Assembly (NCBI GenBank): GCA_965263105.1
Contig: CBDHGL010000003.1
Coordinates: 1,674,001 to 1,738,000 of the forward strand
Direction: 5' to 3'
Length of the DNA: 64,000 bases
Source of the DNA: JBCCTX01 sp965263105
GTDB taxonomy: Bacteria > Bacteroidota > Bacteroidia > J057
The notes under the pieces: generated by a model
What the model was told of the DNA's origin: nothing
The model's database searches: none
Seen by the model: only the letters and a program-made list of their open reading frames with translations
Position numbers and translations under genes: made by a program
In this document: positions 26,268 through 34,548 of the stretch, piece by piece
How the letters are laid out: each line of letters opens with the position of its first letter
Position numbering within the stretch: position 1 is the stretch's first letter

Positions 26268-28652
26268 TTAAAGTTGATTTTTTAAAAATTCTATTCTGTC
26301 AATACTTAATTTCCATGTATTCCAAGTTTGGGTAGTTTGAAACTGTTTTTGGTTTAGTTTTAGAAAGCCCAACTTCAAGGAGCGAATCCCCTCAAGCCTT
26401 CCATCTGGCGGATTAGGGGGAACTTGTGAAATTTGAATAAGGACTTTCTCATTGTGAAGAGATATAGGAAAGCTTATATAGGTACTTCCATCAAAGCTGA
26501 AGGGCAATAAATAGCCTTCCTCAGAAGACCCCAGGTCAATTTTGAGGGATAGGGGTTCATCTTGTAGAGAATTCTCCCCTTGAATGTCGTGAATGTCTAA
26601 TATCGTAGCCCCCCTTCCTTCTCCATCAAAATCCCACAGTTGGAAGCCCTGGACTTCCCAATCCCTTCGCATAGCCTGGATTTCCCAGTCCATGCATTCC
26701 ATGTTTTGGGTGGTGAAAATGAGGCTAACTCCAGCCTTGAAGGAAGTATGGCTTTCTATTCGTAGGCAGTATTGAGGTAACTCCAAAGGAGATGCTGAAA
26801 TCTGGCCAAGTTCTTTCAGGCTTCGAATTGTCAGGGGATGTACAACCCATCGGTGATATCGATTAGGGTCATGTAGGGGAAATCGTTCAAAGCTCTCATA
26901 TTTTACCCCTTGATTTCGCAAGTAAGTGGTAATTGAATCCTGGTTAAAGACATATTCCTCCACAGCCGTTTCACTAAGTATACAGAGAAAGCGATCCGTA
27001 CTTTGCGGAATTCCTGTTGGGTGTACATAAATTTCATGGTCTGTTGTTATTATATAAGGTTGTTGGGTAAACATGACGGTATCGTGATACCTGGTTTCCA
27101 TTCCAAAATCGGAGGAGAGGTAGACCAGGGTACAATAAAAATTATCGAAAGAATGATTGGCAAGCTGGATTTGGTACGCAATGGCGGGATCCTCTTCTCT
27201 TAAGTCAAGGGTAATAAAGGGTTGATTGATATAGGAATTAGATTCACCATTAGAGGATTCTACCTGAAAATCCAGTACGCAGGGGGGATTGTAAGAATCT
27301 ACTTCGCTGTCAATCATAACTTGGTTTGAGGCATAATTCCTCAATTGAAAGGTATATTCCCAGCGAATAAGCATTTGTATCATATCTAGGGCCCATTCCT
27401 TTTGGGAAACCTGGAAAATCTCTTCCTGGGTTTCTAGAAATCTTAAAGTCCATTCTTTTTCATGTATGCTTAGGACATATTTTGCTTGCAAGCCCAGGGG
27501 AGCAGTTCCTGGAAAAAGCCCTCGGGTTTCCCCTTGAGCATTTTCCAGGTACAGAGAAAGGGACTCAGAGACGGCAGCATTTTGTTCGGCCCAATAAGTC
27601 CTCTGAGGATCAGGCGTATGAACCTCAGGGTTCAGCCATTTTACTTGGGATCTCTCCAAAGCGGCTTTGGAAATAATCAGGCTTCCTATCTTTTTTGAAT
27701 CTGTTAAGTCGTTATAAGCATTAAAGGTAGGTTCAGTAGGGAGAGTTTGTCTAAGGCCAAGGCCGTGTACTATTCCCTGATTTACCCACCAAGCACCTTC
27801 TTCCCAATAGCAAGGATATCTCGATTTAGAAAGAGCATCCTTATAGGAGGGGCGGAGGAAGTATTTTTGTGCTCGGAATCCTTTTCCAGTAACCAATTGT
27901 GGCGTTTGATGGAATTGAAGTCTTTTTAGGTCTTCTCGTGTTTGAAAGAATAGGTCTTTATAAGCAATTGGGCCCCCATGGCTCCTGGCATTTGAAATTA
28001 AGCGATAGGTGAAGGCTCCATAGGACTTTCCGCCAAACTCATATTCGGATGCTAATTCATCTTTCCCACATGCTGCTAGAACCAGGTGTTTACTAGATGG
28101 GAGGTGGGCAGGTTTTCGAGTGAATTCTCCTTCGAGATAAGTATTTGGGTCCCGTTTTTCTCGCGAAAATGGTGGGGCGGAACGGATCTTATGCGTACTT
28201 CTAGAGACTGAACCGGAATGACAGCAATCTAGGATTAAAATTACTTCTGCCCCATTTTGGGCCACTTCATGAATGAGAACCGCTAATTCTTTATCTGCCA
28301 GGTCGTAATCTTCTATACGGCTATCATAGCAGACCAGGGTCTCATTAAATAAGTTCCCCCCCATCCACTTTTGTATTTTTGATGAGGCTTCTTCCTTGCT
28401 TCCATGACCACTAAAGAAAAATAAGGCAATGTCTCCCTCTTTTGCTTTCCCCAAGTGTTTGCGAAACTGTCTTATTAGCTCCCCTCGTGTAGCTGATTTA
28501 TTCAATAGGGTTTGAATCCTAAAGCTATCTTTTCCTTCAAACTCTTCCTGTAAATATTGAGAAAGTAGGCTTACATCATTTTCGCATCCATCCAAGTCTC
28601 CTACTTCTGAAGATTTGTACGAGTTGATTCCTACTAATAATGCGCTGTTCAT
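26268..28652 (-). CDS. Caspase family (C14) protease with long C-terminal extension, copy A
   Basis: A 794-residue protein: caspase p20-like domain at 1-275 starting ALLVGINSY, with catalytic His83 (FSGHGS) and Cys144 (LDCCHSG), then about 500 residues that match the extension of the caspase at 13564-16041 (WWVNQGIVHGLG against WRVNLGAINGMP, and a PPDGR motif near the end of both). It contains a DUF4384-like stretch near 480-590. There is no signal peptide. It follows the LytTR regulator by 33 bp and precedes the CHAT-STAND gene, so it is co-expressed with both. The paralogue at the operon's far end suggests two caspases with different substrates or an activator/executioner pair (inference). 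Confidence 0.88.
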   Translation of the reverse strand: MNSALLVGINSYKSSEVGDLDGCENDVSLLSQYLQEEFEGKDSFRIQTLLNKSATRGELIRQFRKHLGKAKEGDIALFFFSGHGSKEEASSKIQKWMGGNLFNETLVCYDSRIEDYDLADKELAVLIHEVAQNGAEVILILDCCHSGSVSRSTHKIRSAPPFSREKRDPNTYLEGEFTRKPAHLPSSKHLVLAACGKDELASEYEFGGKSYGAFTYRLISNARSHGGPIAYKDLFFQTREDLKRLQFHQTPQLVTGKGFRAQKYFLRPSYKDALSKSRYPCYWEEGAWWVNQGIVHGLGLRQTLPTEPTFNAYNDLTDSKKIGSLIISKAALERSQVKWLNPEVHTPDPQRTYWAEQNAAVSESLSLYLENAQGETRGLFPGTAPLGLQAKYVLSIHEKEWTLRFLETQEEIFQVSQKEWALDMIQMLIRWEYTFQLRNYASNQVMIDSEVDSYNPPCVLDFQVESSNGESNSYINQPFITLDLREEDPAIAYQIQLANHSFDNFYCTLVYLSSDFGMETRYHDTVMFTQQPYIITTDHEIYVHPTGIPQSTDRFLCILSETAVEEYVFNQDSITTYLRNQGVKYESFERFPLHDPNRYHRWVVHPLTIRSLKELGQISASPLELPQYCLRIESHTSFKAGVSLIFTTQNMECMDWEIQAMRRDWEVQGFQLWDFDGEGRGATILDIHDIQGENSLQDEPLSLKIDLGSSEEGYLLPFSFDGSTYISFPISLHNEKVLIQISQVPPNPPDGRLEGIRSLKLGFLKLNQKQFQTTQTWNTWKLSIDRIEFLKNQL

Positions 28653-28685
28653 GGCTCTTGCGTTATAAATTGGGCCTTAGAAAAT

Positions 28686-29393
28686 TCATCTATTTGAAAC
28701 GGCTTGTAAAAAAGCTTCTCGACGTGTACGGGCAATTTTTAGTTTTTTATTATCTGACATGGTAACCAATCCCCCTTCAGTCCTTGAGTACTCTTCTATA
28801 TAATCCAAGTTGATCAAAGAAGATTTGTGGATCCGGAAGAATCGATACATATCCAACATAGCAGCAACTTCCTTAAGCGTAAGAGTTACCAGAATAGATT
28901 TCCCATTGAACAGATGAATATTGGTGTAATTGCTACTCCCAATGCAGTACAAGATTTCATCAATCGCTGTAAATCTCAATCCCTGGTTCATAGGAAGGGC
29001 AATTCGGGTCAATGGCTTTACCCGGTGCCGAATGTTCTTGTGGGCTTTTGAAACTGCTTTGACGAGTTCCTCTTCATCAATTGGTTTAACTAAATAATCC
29101 ACCGCATCAACTTTAAATGCCTCTAGGGCATAGTCTTCGTGACTCGTGGTAAATATTACTTCGAAGTTTACGTGTTTTACTTCACGCAATACATCAAATC
29201 CACTCATTTTGTCGAGTTGAATATCCAGCAGGATTAAGTCGGGGTTTTCCTTTTTTATAGAACTAATGGCATCAAGGCTGGATCGGGGAGTTCCTACGAC
29301 CTCTAACTCTGGGCAATTTTCTTCTACCTTGTATAGAAGGCTTTCTAGGCTCTGGCGTTCGTCTTCGACAATTATGGTGCGTATCATGTTCAT
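28686..29393 (-). CDS. LytTR-family response regulator
   Basis: A 235-residue cytosolic transcription factor. The receiver domain (1-120) has the acidic pocket Asp11/Glu12, the phospho-acceptor Asp57 in LILLDIQL, Thr83 and Lys103 (LVKPID). The C-terminal LytTR DNA-binding domain (about 132-235) contains the RIHKSSLINLDYIEEY segment typical of AgrA/LytR-type regulators. It starts 4 bp after the sensor-kinase gene, so the two form a two-component system. Because it is embedded in the caspase operon it probably controls that operon or the convergent CHAT pair; no binding sites could be identified by eye. Confidence 0.93.
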   Translation of the reverse strand: MNMIRTIIVEDERQSLESLLYKVEENCPELEVVGTPRSSLDAISSIKKENPDLILLDIQLDKMSGFDVLREVKHVNFEVIFTTSHEDYALEAFKVDAVDYLVKPIDEEELVKAVSKAHKNIRHRVKPLTRIALPMNQGLRFTAIDEILYCIGSSNYTNIHLFNGKSILVTLTLKEVAAMLDMYRFFRIHKSSLINLDYIEEYSRTEGGLVTMSDNKKLKIARTRREAFLQAVSNR

Positions 29394-29397
29394 TTTT

Positions 29398-31368
29398 TTA
29401 GGTTTCTATGGGGATAACAATCGTAACTCTGGTTCCCAAAGCCTTTCCCTCTGGTCCCCACAAATCTTCAATGTGTAGGCTAGAATCTTTTCCAGTAGCC
29501 TGGATCCTTTCCTTGGTAATGGCCATTCCCATAGATTTTCGAGGGTTGAGCAGGGACTTCTTTTGGAGGTTGCCTGACATTTCTCTGCCAACTCCATCAT
29601 CTTCAATAATGGCAATTAATTGCTCTCGATCCTTGGCTTGACTCTTTTTTGAGAGTTCAATCCTGACTTCTCCAGGAGAAGACTTATGTTGAATACCGTG
29701 CCAGATCGCATTTTCAACAAAGGGTTGAATAAAGGACGGGGGAACCAAGGTGGAATGTTGGGAAAGGTTCTCGTCTATGTTCAATTCGTAAGAGAGCTTA
29801 TCATCCATCCGCAATTTTTCCAAAGCCAGGTAGTATTCTAGGGCTTGTAGCTCTCGCTCTAAGGAGATTAAGGGAGAATCAGAGTTTTTAAGGATCATCC
29901 TACATAATCGGGAAAATTTTATGAGGTATTGGCGAGCCTCTTTTCTTTTATCGCTAATAATTAAGGATTCGATTGCACTGAGACAATTCGAGATGAAATG
30001 GGGATTCATCTGGGCTTGCAATTTTTCAATGCGCATTTGTAGTTGTCTCCGTAGGTAGAAGATGCGCTGGCGCTGGTATAGGAGAATAGCCATGGCAATT
30101 AGGAAGGCAATAATTAAGGCCATGATCCGGTACATTCGACTTTGTTGGGATTTTACATTCCTTTGGTACTCTTCTTGCTTAAGGCCTAGAATTTCTTTGT
30201 TTGCCTCCATTAGGGAGATTTTTCCTGTATAAATGATACTATCGGTGGAGGTGAGAATTAAAGAGAGTATGTCCTTACAGTCTGATCTACCATTGCAGTA
30301 GTTAGAGACGTTATTGGCCAGGGATTGTAAGCAAGAGAAATCTTTTTCCTCCCCTGCCAGACTGATTGCCATTCGGTAATAGAATGCCGTGCTGTCAACC
30401 CATTTGTCTTTTTCTAATGGATCTAGGTAGATTTTTGTGTGAAAAGCTTTTCCGATCTTGTAAATACTGTTGCATGAATGACTTGGATCTTCTTTTATTG
30501 CCTGTTGAAAAGACATTAAACCCAAATTGAAATCTTCTGGATCATTGGAGAGCTGGTATTTTTCAATTAAGATATTTCCTTTTTCTTCAAGGCAGATTGC
30601 ATAATCATTTTTCCAGCCTAGGTCTTGGTAAACTTTTTGGGCTTCTTCTATATTTTTTAGGGCTAAATCGAATTTTTCCTCGAATCTGTAACACGTGGCT
30701 AGATTAAAACTAGATCTAGCCATTCCTTGTATAAAATTTATTTCTGAAAAGCTTTGATAACTTTTTAAGAAAAAGTCTATTGCCTCTGTATAATGCTCTT
30801 CATAAAAGAGAGTTAAGTGTCCATAAGTATGAAGGATCTCACCGGCTATTTTTGTGGAATCTTCTACCAACCGTATTTTTGAATTGTACTTTTTTGCTTT
30901 TTCCAAGTAGATATATCCAGAATCTGGTCTTCCAAAATAGCTATGATAAGCAGCGAGAAGTTCATAAGATTTTGCTATCCCAATAGTATCTTTTGTTTGG
31001 ACGTATTTTTCAATTGCAAGGAATAGTTTGCTCCCCGCTTTTTCCCCCTTTTCTTGGAATTGGGATTTGTGAATGTTTAACCAAGCTTCCCAAAACAACC
31101 CTTCTGCTTCTCCATGAAGGTAGTTATTAGCTCTAGAAATATCTTGGATTTGTTGGATCTTTTCAAAGGCTAAGGATGGGTTTTTTCCAATAGTCTTATC
31201 AATATCCTTTAGTAGTTCTGAGACAGAACTAACCTCCTCATTATTAGTAAGTATTCCATTTAAAGAAGGAAATGATGGCCCCCAGTTAATTACTAAGAAA
31301 ATTAATGTAGCTAATACAATGATGAAGAGCCACTTTCCTTCTTCAAAATGGAATTTCTGCTTTTGCAT
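29398..31368 (-). CDS. LytS/His_kinase-type sensor kinase with TPR region
   Basis: A 656-residue inner-membrane kinase. A first membrane helix at about 13-28 is followed by a 380-residue TPR-like helical region (45-400), predicted periplasmic, and a second membrane helix at about 413-431. A coiled stretch leads to the His_kinase domain with phospho-acceptor His457 in QMNPHFISN. The ATPase domain has the N box around Asn553 (FVENAIWHGI) and the EDDGVGR motif at 589-595. This layout is common in Bacteroidota kinases that pair with LytTR regulators. The TPR region would be the sensor. It begins 26 bp after the small first gene of the operon. Confidence 0.92.
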   Translation of the reverse strand: MQKQKFHFEEGKWLFIIVLATLIFLVINWGPSFPSLNGILTNNEEVSSVSELLKDIDKTIGKNPSLAFEKIQQIQDISRANNYLHGEAEGLFWEAWLNIHKSQFQEKGEKAGSKLFLAIEKYVQTKDTIGIAKSYELLAAYHSYFGRPDSGYIYLEKAKKYNSKIRLVEDSTKIAGEILHTYGHLTLFYEEHYTEAIDFFLKSYQSFSEINFIQGMARSSFNLATCYRFEEKFDLALKNIEEAQKVYQDLGWKNDYAICLEEKGNILIEKYQLSNDPEDFNLGLMSFQQAIKEDPSHSCNSIYKIGKAFHTKIYLDPLEKDKWVDSTAFYYRMAISLAGEEKDFSCLQSLANNVSNYCNGRSDCKDILSLILTSTDSIIYTGKISLMEANKEILGLKQEEYQRNVKSQQSRMYRIMALIIAFLIAMAILLYQRQRIFYLRRQLQMRIEKLQAQMNPHFISNCLSAIESLIISDKRKEARQYLIKFSRLCRMILKNSDSPLISLERELQALEYYLALEKLRMDDKLSYELNIDENLSQHSTLVPPSFIQPFVENAIWHGIQHKSSPGEVRIELSKKSQAKDREQLIAIIEDDGVGREMSGNLQKKSLLNPRKSMGMAITKERIQATGKDSSLHIEDLWGPEGKALGTRVTIVIPIET

Positions 31369-31394
31369 GGAAATAGTTTATTTCAACTTTGGAT

Positions 31395-31718
31395 TTATTC
31401 CGTTCCGTATACTTTAGTGTATAGCTCTTGCGAATATTCCATCAACCCTTTTACTGATTTTTGAAATTCTTTGTCTGTTATGCTATCTAACTTTATTCCT
31501 CTCGTAAAGTCCTCTGGACTAGGCTCACCTGGTCCAGGTTTGGGTTTTCCTTTTGGTTTATCTTTTTCGGGAGGATCCGTTGCATACGCCACTTGTGATT
31601 TCCAAAGCTCCTGCAATTTCTTGACAAATTGGATTAAGTTGGCAATCCAGGACCTGGTGTCCTCATCCTGAACAGCGTTCATGTTAATGTTCTCTTGAAA
31701 CTGTTTTAAGTTTTCCAT
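31395..31718 (-). CDS. Small protein with Pro/Lys-rich linker, first gene of the caspase operon
   Basis: A 107-residue protein of unknown family. Residues 1-45 and 72-107 are predicted helical and joined by a disordered linker at 46-70 that is rich in Pro, Lys and Gly (contains KDKPKGKPKPGPGEP). There is no signal peptide. Its place at the head of the operon, 26 bp before the sensor kinase, and the exposed basic linker make it a candidate protease substrate, adaptor or regulator; this is inference. It is too short for a gasdermin. The ATG at 31718 is preceded by a leader with two hairpins (31766-31813). Confidence 0.6.
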   Translation of the reverse strand: MENLKQFQENINMNAVQDEDTRSWIANLIQFVKKLQELWKSQVAYATDPPEKDKPKGKPKPGPGEPSPEDFTRGIKLDSITDKEFQKSVKGLMEYSQELYTKVYGTE

Positions 31719-32227
31719 GATGGGTGCTTGAATTTATATAACTTAATGTTTTGAAATAGAGAAAAGGCCTGAAGCATTGCGCTTCAGACCCGGGGCCCTC
31801 AAGGCTGTTGAGGTAGTTCTTATAGATATTATTATCCAGATATATTGCTTTAGTATATTCTTACTGTATTTCAAAAAGTTCATGGAAGCAAGAACTTAAA
31901 GAATTCTGATATTTGAAAACAGCATATATTCCTTTTTAGTTAAAGGTTGCTTTGGGAATTTTATGGGGACTTAGACTGAGCCTATGGCAACTGGGATAAG
32001 GTGATAGAAGGGATAACTAATTTGATGACCTAAACTAGGAGAGTGGCAGACAGGGTAAAATTAAAGAATATAGGCTTTGATTATATTAGGTTCTTTTTTT
32101 TAACAGTTTATTTTTGAATAACAAATGTCCTCCGCATAGATTCTTTATCCATGAGAGACGCTGTTAGAAAATCTCCTTAGAGTAAAAAGTTATACAACTG
32201 AAGATCATCTATTAACCCTCACTCAAA
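31719..32227. other. 509-bp divergent intergenic region (caspase operon / SDR)
   Basis: It contains the promoter region for the nine-gene operon (minus) and for the SDR gene (plus). Two hairpins lie close to the operon start. A -7 match (TATTTTTG, 32109-32116) faces the SDR gene but its nearest TTG is too far upstream. No gene was found. Confidence 0.6.
31766..31813 (-). promoter_or_regulatory. Two-hairpin leader, possible attenuator of the caspase operon
   Basis: On the minus strand a 6-bp stem (CCTCAA at 31797-31802 with TTGAGG at 31808-31813) is followed by a 10-bp stem (31781-31790 with 31766-31775, one G-T wobble) and then TTTTCTC. This resembles an intrinsic terminator located 48 bases before the first gene, with no minus-strand gene upstream to terminate. 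An attenuator or RNA switch in the operon leader is the simplest reading; a plain RNA-stabilising structure is possible. Confidence 0.45.
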
Positions 32228-33205
32228 ATGGCACAAACAAATCAAACACCAATCAACTCTACATTCCATCGAAAAAGTACCGGGTCAGAGGTACTAGCTG
32301 ATAAAGACCTTAGCGGTAAAATTGCTATCGTAACAGGTGGCTACAGCGGAATAGGCCTTGAAACGACCCGGGCCCTTGCTGCAAAGGGGGTAAAAGTAAT
32401 CGTGCCGGTACGTTCCGAGAAAAAAGCTGCTGAAAATTTAGCAGATATAACCGGCAATGTCCAGACGGCCCATCTGGATCTGAGTGATCTAAAAACGGTG
32501 GTAGCTTTTTCGGAAAGTATAAGTAAGGAGTTGAATAGCCTGGATTTGTTAATTAACAATGCAGGGATTATGGCCTGTCCCGAGCAACGTGTAGGACCAG
32601 GTTGGGAAGCCCAATTTGGGGTGAATCATATGGGGCACTTTGCCTTGACCCAAGGATTGATGCCCTTGTTACGGAAGACTCCTGGTGCAAGGGTGATCAG
32701 CTTGAGCTCTACTGCCCACAAAATCAGTCCTATACGCTGGGAGGATATTAACTTCAGTGCTGGGGATTATGACAAATGGCAAGCCTATGGCCAATCCAAG
32801 ACGGCCAATGCTTTGTTTGCCAATGCCCTTTCCCGAAGACTCAAAGAAACTGGAGGGCTAGCCTTTTCCGTTCACCCTGGGGGAATATTTACCCCTCTTC
32901 AGCGGCATTTGCCTCAAGAAGAGATGGTCGCATTAGGCTGGATCGAGGAAGATGGGAGTCCCACGGCTTTAGCGAAAGAAGGATTTAAAAGCCCTGAACA
33001 AGGTTGTTCTACTACCCTGTGGGCTGCTACTTCAGAATTACTCGAAGGTAAATCTGGGGTTTATTGCGAGGACTGTAACATTGCTTCTCCTACAGACCAT
33101 GAGAGTCCTATGGCTCGGTACATAGGGGTTGAAGCCCATGCGTATGATGATGAGGCTGCTGAGAGATTGTGGGAAATGAGTGAGGCTTTTTTACAAGAAG
33201 CCTAG
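32228..33205 (+). CDS. Short-chain dehydrogenase/reductase (retinol-dehydrogenase-like)
   Basis: A 325-residue NAD(P)-dependent oxidoreductase with a Rossmann fold: cofactor motif TGGYSGIG at 36-43, NNAG at 110-113, catalytic Ser near 160, and YGQSK with Tyr187 and Lys191. The active-site order and the length match the SDR subgroup annotated as retinol dehydrogenase or WW-domain oxidoreductase-like in bacteria; the substrate is unknown. It is transcribed alone, divergent from the caspase operon, with a hairpin after its stop. There is no reason beyond proximity to link it to the caspase locus. Confidence 0.9.
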   Translation: MAQTNQTPINSTFHRKSTGSEVLADKDLSGKIAIVTGGYSGIGLETTRALAAKGVKVIVPVRSEKKAAENLADITGNVQTAHLDLSDLKTVVAFSESISKELNSLDLLINNAGIMACPEQRVGPGWEAQFGVNHMGHFALTQGLMPLLRKTPGARVISLSSTAHKISPIRWEDINFSAGDYDKWQAYGQSKTANALFANALSRRLKETGGLAFSVHPGGIFTPLQRHLPQEEMVALGWIEEDGSPTALAKEGFKSPEQGCSTTLWAATSELLEGKSGVYCEDCNIASPTDHESPMARYIGVEAHAYDDEAAERLWEMSEAFLQEA

Positions 33206-33223
33206 TCACCAGTCACCCGATAA

Positions 33224-33256
33224 ATACCTAAAAGGTGGTGGGATTATTTTAGGTAT
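33224..33256 (+). terminator. Hairpin after the SDR gene, weak terminator candidate
   Basis: A perfect 10-bp stem (ATACCTAAAA at 33224-33233 with TTTTAGGTAT at 33247-33256) begins 19 bases after the SDR stop. It is followed by AT repeats rather than a clean T-run, so termination is uncertain. Confidence 0.4.
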
Positions 33257-33314
33257 ATATATACAATTTTACACCAGTTGATTCACAAATCCTTTTTTTA
33301 TAAATTTTCCTCAC

Positions 33315-33449
33315 CCGATCCCAATTCTTGGGACCTCCCTCTCCCAAGAGGGACTCGGTTGAAGAGCATTGCACCTATGCTGAGTCTTCCCTGGGAGCCT
33401 GGTCCGAGTAGCTCATTACGCGGACAAGTGGCCTTAACATATTAAGGTC
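33315..33449 (+). ncRNA. Possible structured RNA (multi-hairpin region)
   Basis: Two perfect hairpins (33319-33333 with 6-bp stem; 33336-33353 with 7-bp stem) are enclosed by CCGA/TCGG at 33315-33318 and 33355-33358, forming a three-way junction. Further stems follow: 33365-33369/33377-33381, GTCCG/CGGAC at 33402-33406/33421-33425, and CCTTAA/TTAAGG at 33432-33437/33442-33447. The run of stems in a spacer is more than expected by chance, but it matches no RNA family I know; it could be a degenerate palindromic repeat. The strand is a guess. Confidence 0.3.
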
Positions 33450-33508
33450 GATGGGGGAATATTAAATTGATTTACTTAGCGTAAACTTGTATATAATCAC
33501 CCAAAAAA

Positions 33509-34312
33509 ATGGCCCTTATAACAATTAACGATCTTATTAGCACCCTGGAAAAAACTCGTGAAAGCCTAGTCTCAGCAGCAAACGGAGATGGGATCGTGAG
33601 TCGGGATGACTTTCAGCGCTTGCTGGAACAAACGGAAGATGCGATGGAAAAAGCATTTCTGGAACACTTTTATGATTTTCTCATTCAGTTAGAAGATAGG
33701 TCAGGTGTACGGGTTACTTCAACTGTTATTCATAATGGCATAGAGTTTATACAAAAGGATCTCATGCCCAACTTTGAAGTTAAGTTGCGTTTTACCCAAA
33801 AGACCCATCACAAAATAGCTCAAATCAATGAGTTAGCATTTCCAATGGCAGAGGAACTGCTGAAAATTACCGATTACAGGCAAACCTTGAGTCCACGGGA
33901 GGTAAGCGAAGAATTAGCATCCTATACAGGAGAGCTATTTTTTGATGATTTTGGCTCGGAAGCCGGAATTCCTATAGCCCCTATTTTCCTTGAATATTCA
34001 AACCCTAACTTAAGCCCAAAATCTTTTGTGGAAGCCTTAGGGTTGGACCCTGATGAGCCAAAGGGCATTGTCTCTCGATTTGAAGCTGCGGATTTAATCC
34101 TTCAACGATTCATTGATAAACATGATGACGAGTTAGCCCCAAAAGCAAGAGCTGTGGTAGAACTGATGGAGGAAAATTTGAGTGAGTTAACAGCCATCGT
34201 ACTGGGAGAGGATTTCACCCCTGAATACGAATCCAACCATCCCGTTTATGTGGTAGGTATAGGTAGGAATGGCAATTTAGCTGGATTTGATTCCTTCGTA
34301 ATTTGGACTTAA
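33509..34312 (+). CDS. Protein with nuclease-A-inhibitor-like C-terminus
   Basis: A 267-residue cytosolic protein with no signal peptide. The first 130 residues are mostly helical and include a possible EF-hand-like NGDGIVSRDDF near 25-35. The C-terminal half ends in a pattern close to the end of the NuiA family: a helix with ENLSEL, LGED, then VYVVGIGRNGNLAGF, which in NuiA reads V-Y-V/L-I-G-x-T-x-x-G-N-L-A-G. NuiA of Anabaena inhibits the secreted nuclease NucA; NuiA-like domains elsewhere are of unknown role. The match is from memory and covers mainly the last 50 residues. A nuclease gene is not adjacent. Confidence 0.5.
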   Translation: MALITINDLISTLEKTRESLVSAANGDGIVSRDDFQRLLEQTEDAMEKAFLEHFYDFLIQLEDRSGVRVTSTVIHNGIEFIQKDLMPNFEVKLRFTQKTHHKIAQINELAFPMAEELLKITDYRQTLSPREVSEELASYTGELFFDDFGSEAGIPIAPIFLEYSNPNLSPKSFVEALGLDPDEPKGIVSRFEAADLILQRFIDKHDDELAPKARAVVELMEENLSELTAIVLGEDFTPEYESNHPVYVVGIGRNGNLAGFDSFVIWT

Positions 34313-34548
34313 ATAGACCTGTTTTCAAACAAATAATTGATTACCACAGCAACCCAAGCTGATTGGGATTAATTCTGCACTCACTTTTAAAGTTAAATGA
34401 AGCAATTAAAAATTGTTAGGAAAATGAGGTTTTTTTGTAGATATATTTGCCTACTCCTTAGCCTTCTAGGGGCACAGATATTTCTGACTAACATCGCCGC
34501 TTTTCTATACGCTCCGCTATTCCATTTATAGCTTGGTGGAAAGTGCGA

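Larger units (their letters stand above)
33206..33508. other. 303-bp hairpin-rich spacer
   Basis: No gene. It holds a 10-bp hairpin at 33224-33256 after the SDR stop and, from 33315 to 33449, a series of perfect short stems described as a possible structured RNA. Confidence 0.6.

Noticed and set aside
9354..31718. Gasdermin-protease or Craspase system
   Set aside because: No protein of gasdermin size or pattern was found beside the proteases, and there is no Cas gene, CRISPR array or TPR-CHAT fusion.
31766..31790. Terminator of an upstream minus-strand gene
   Set aside because: The next gene upstream (32228-33205) is on the plus strand, so there is no such transcript to end; a leader element fits better.
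33301..33470. tRNA or other classical stable RNA gene
   Set aside because: The stems do not form a cloverleaf with a T-loop GTTCGA-type sequence or a CCA end; only an unassigned structured region remains.
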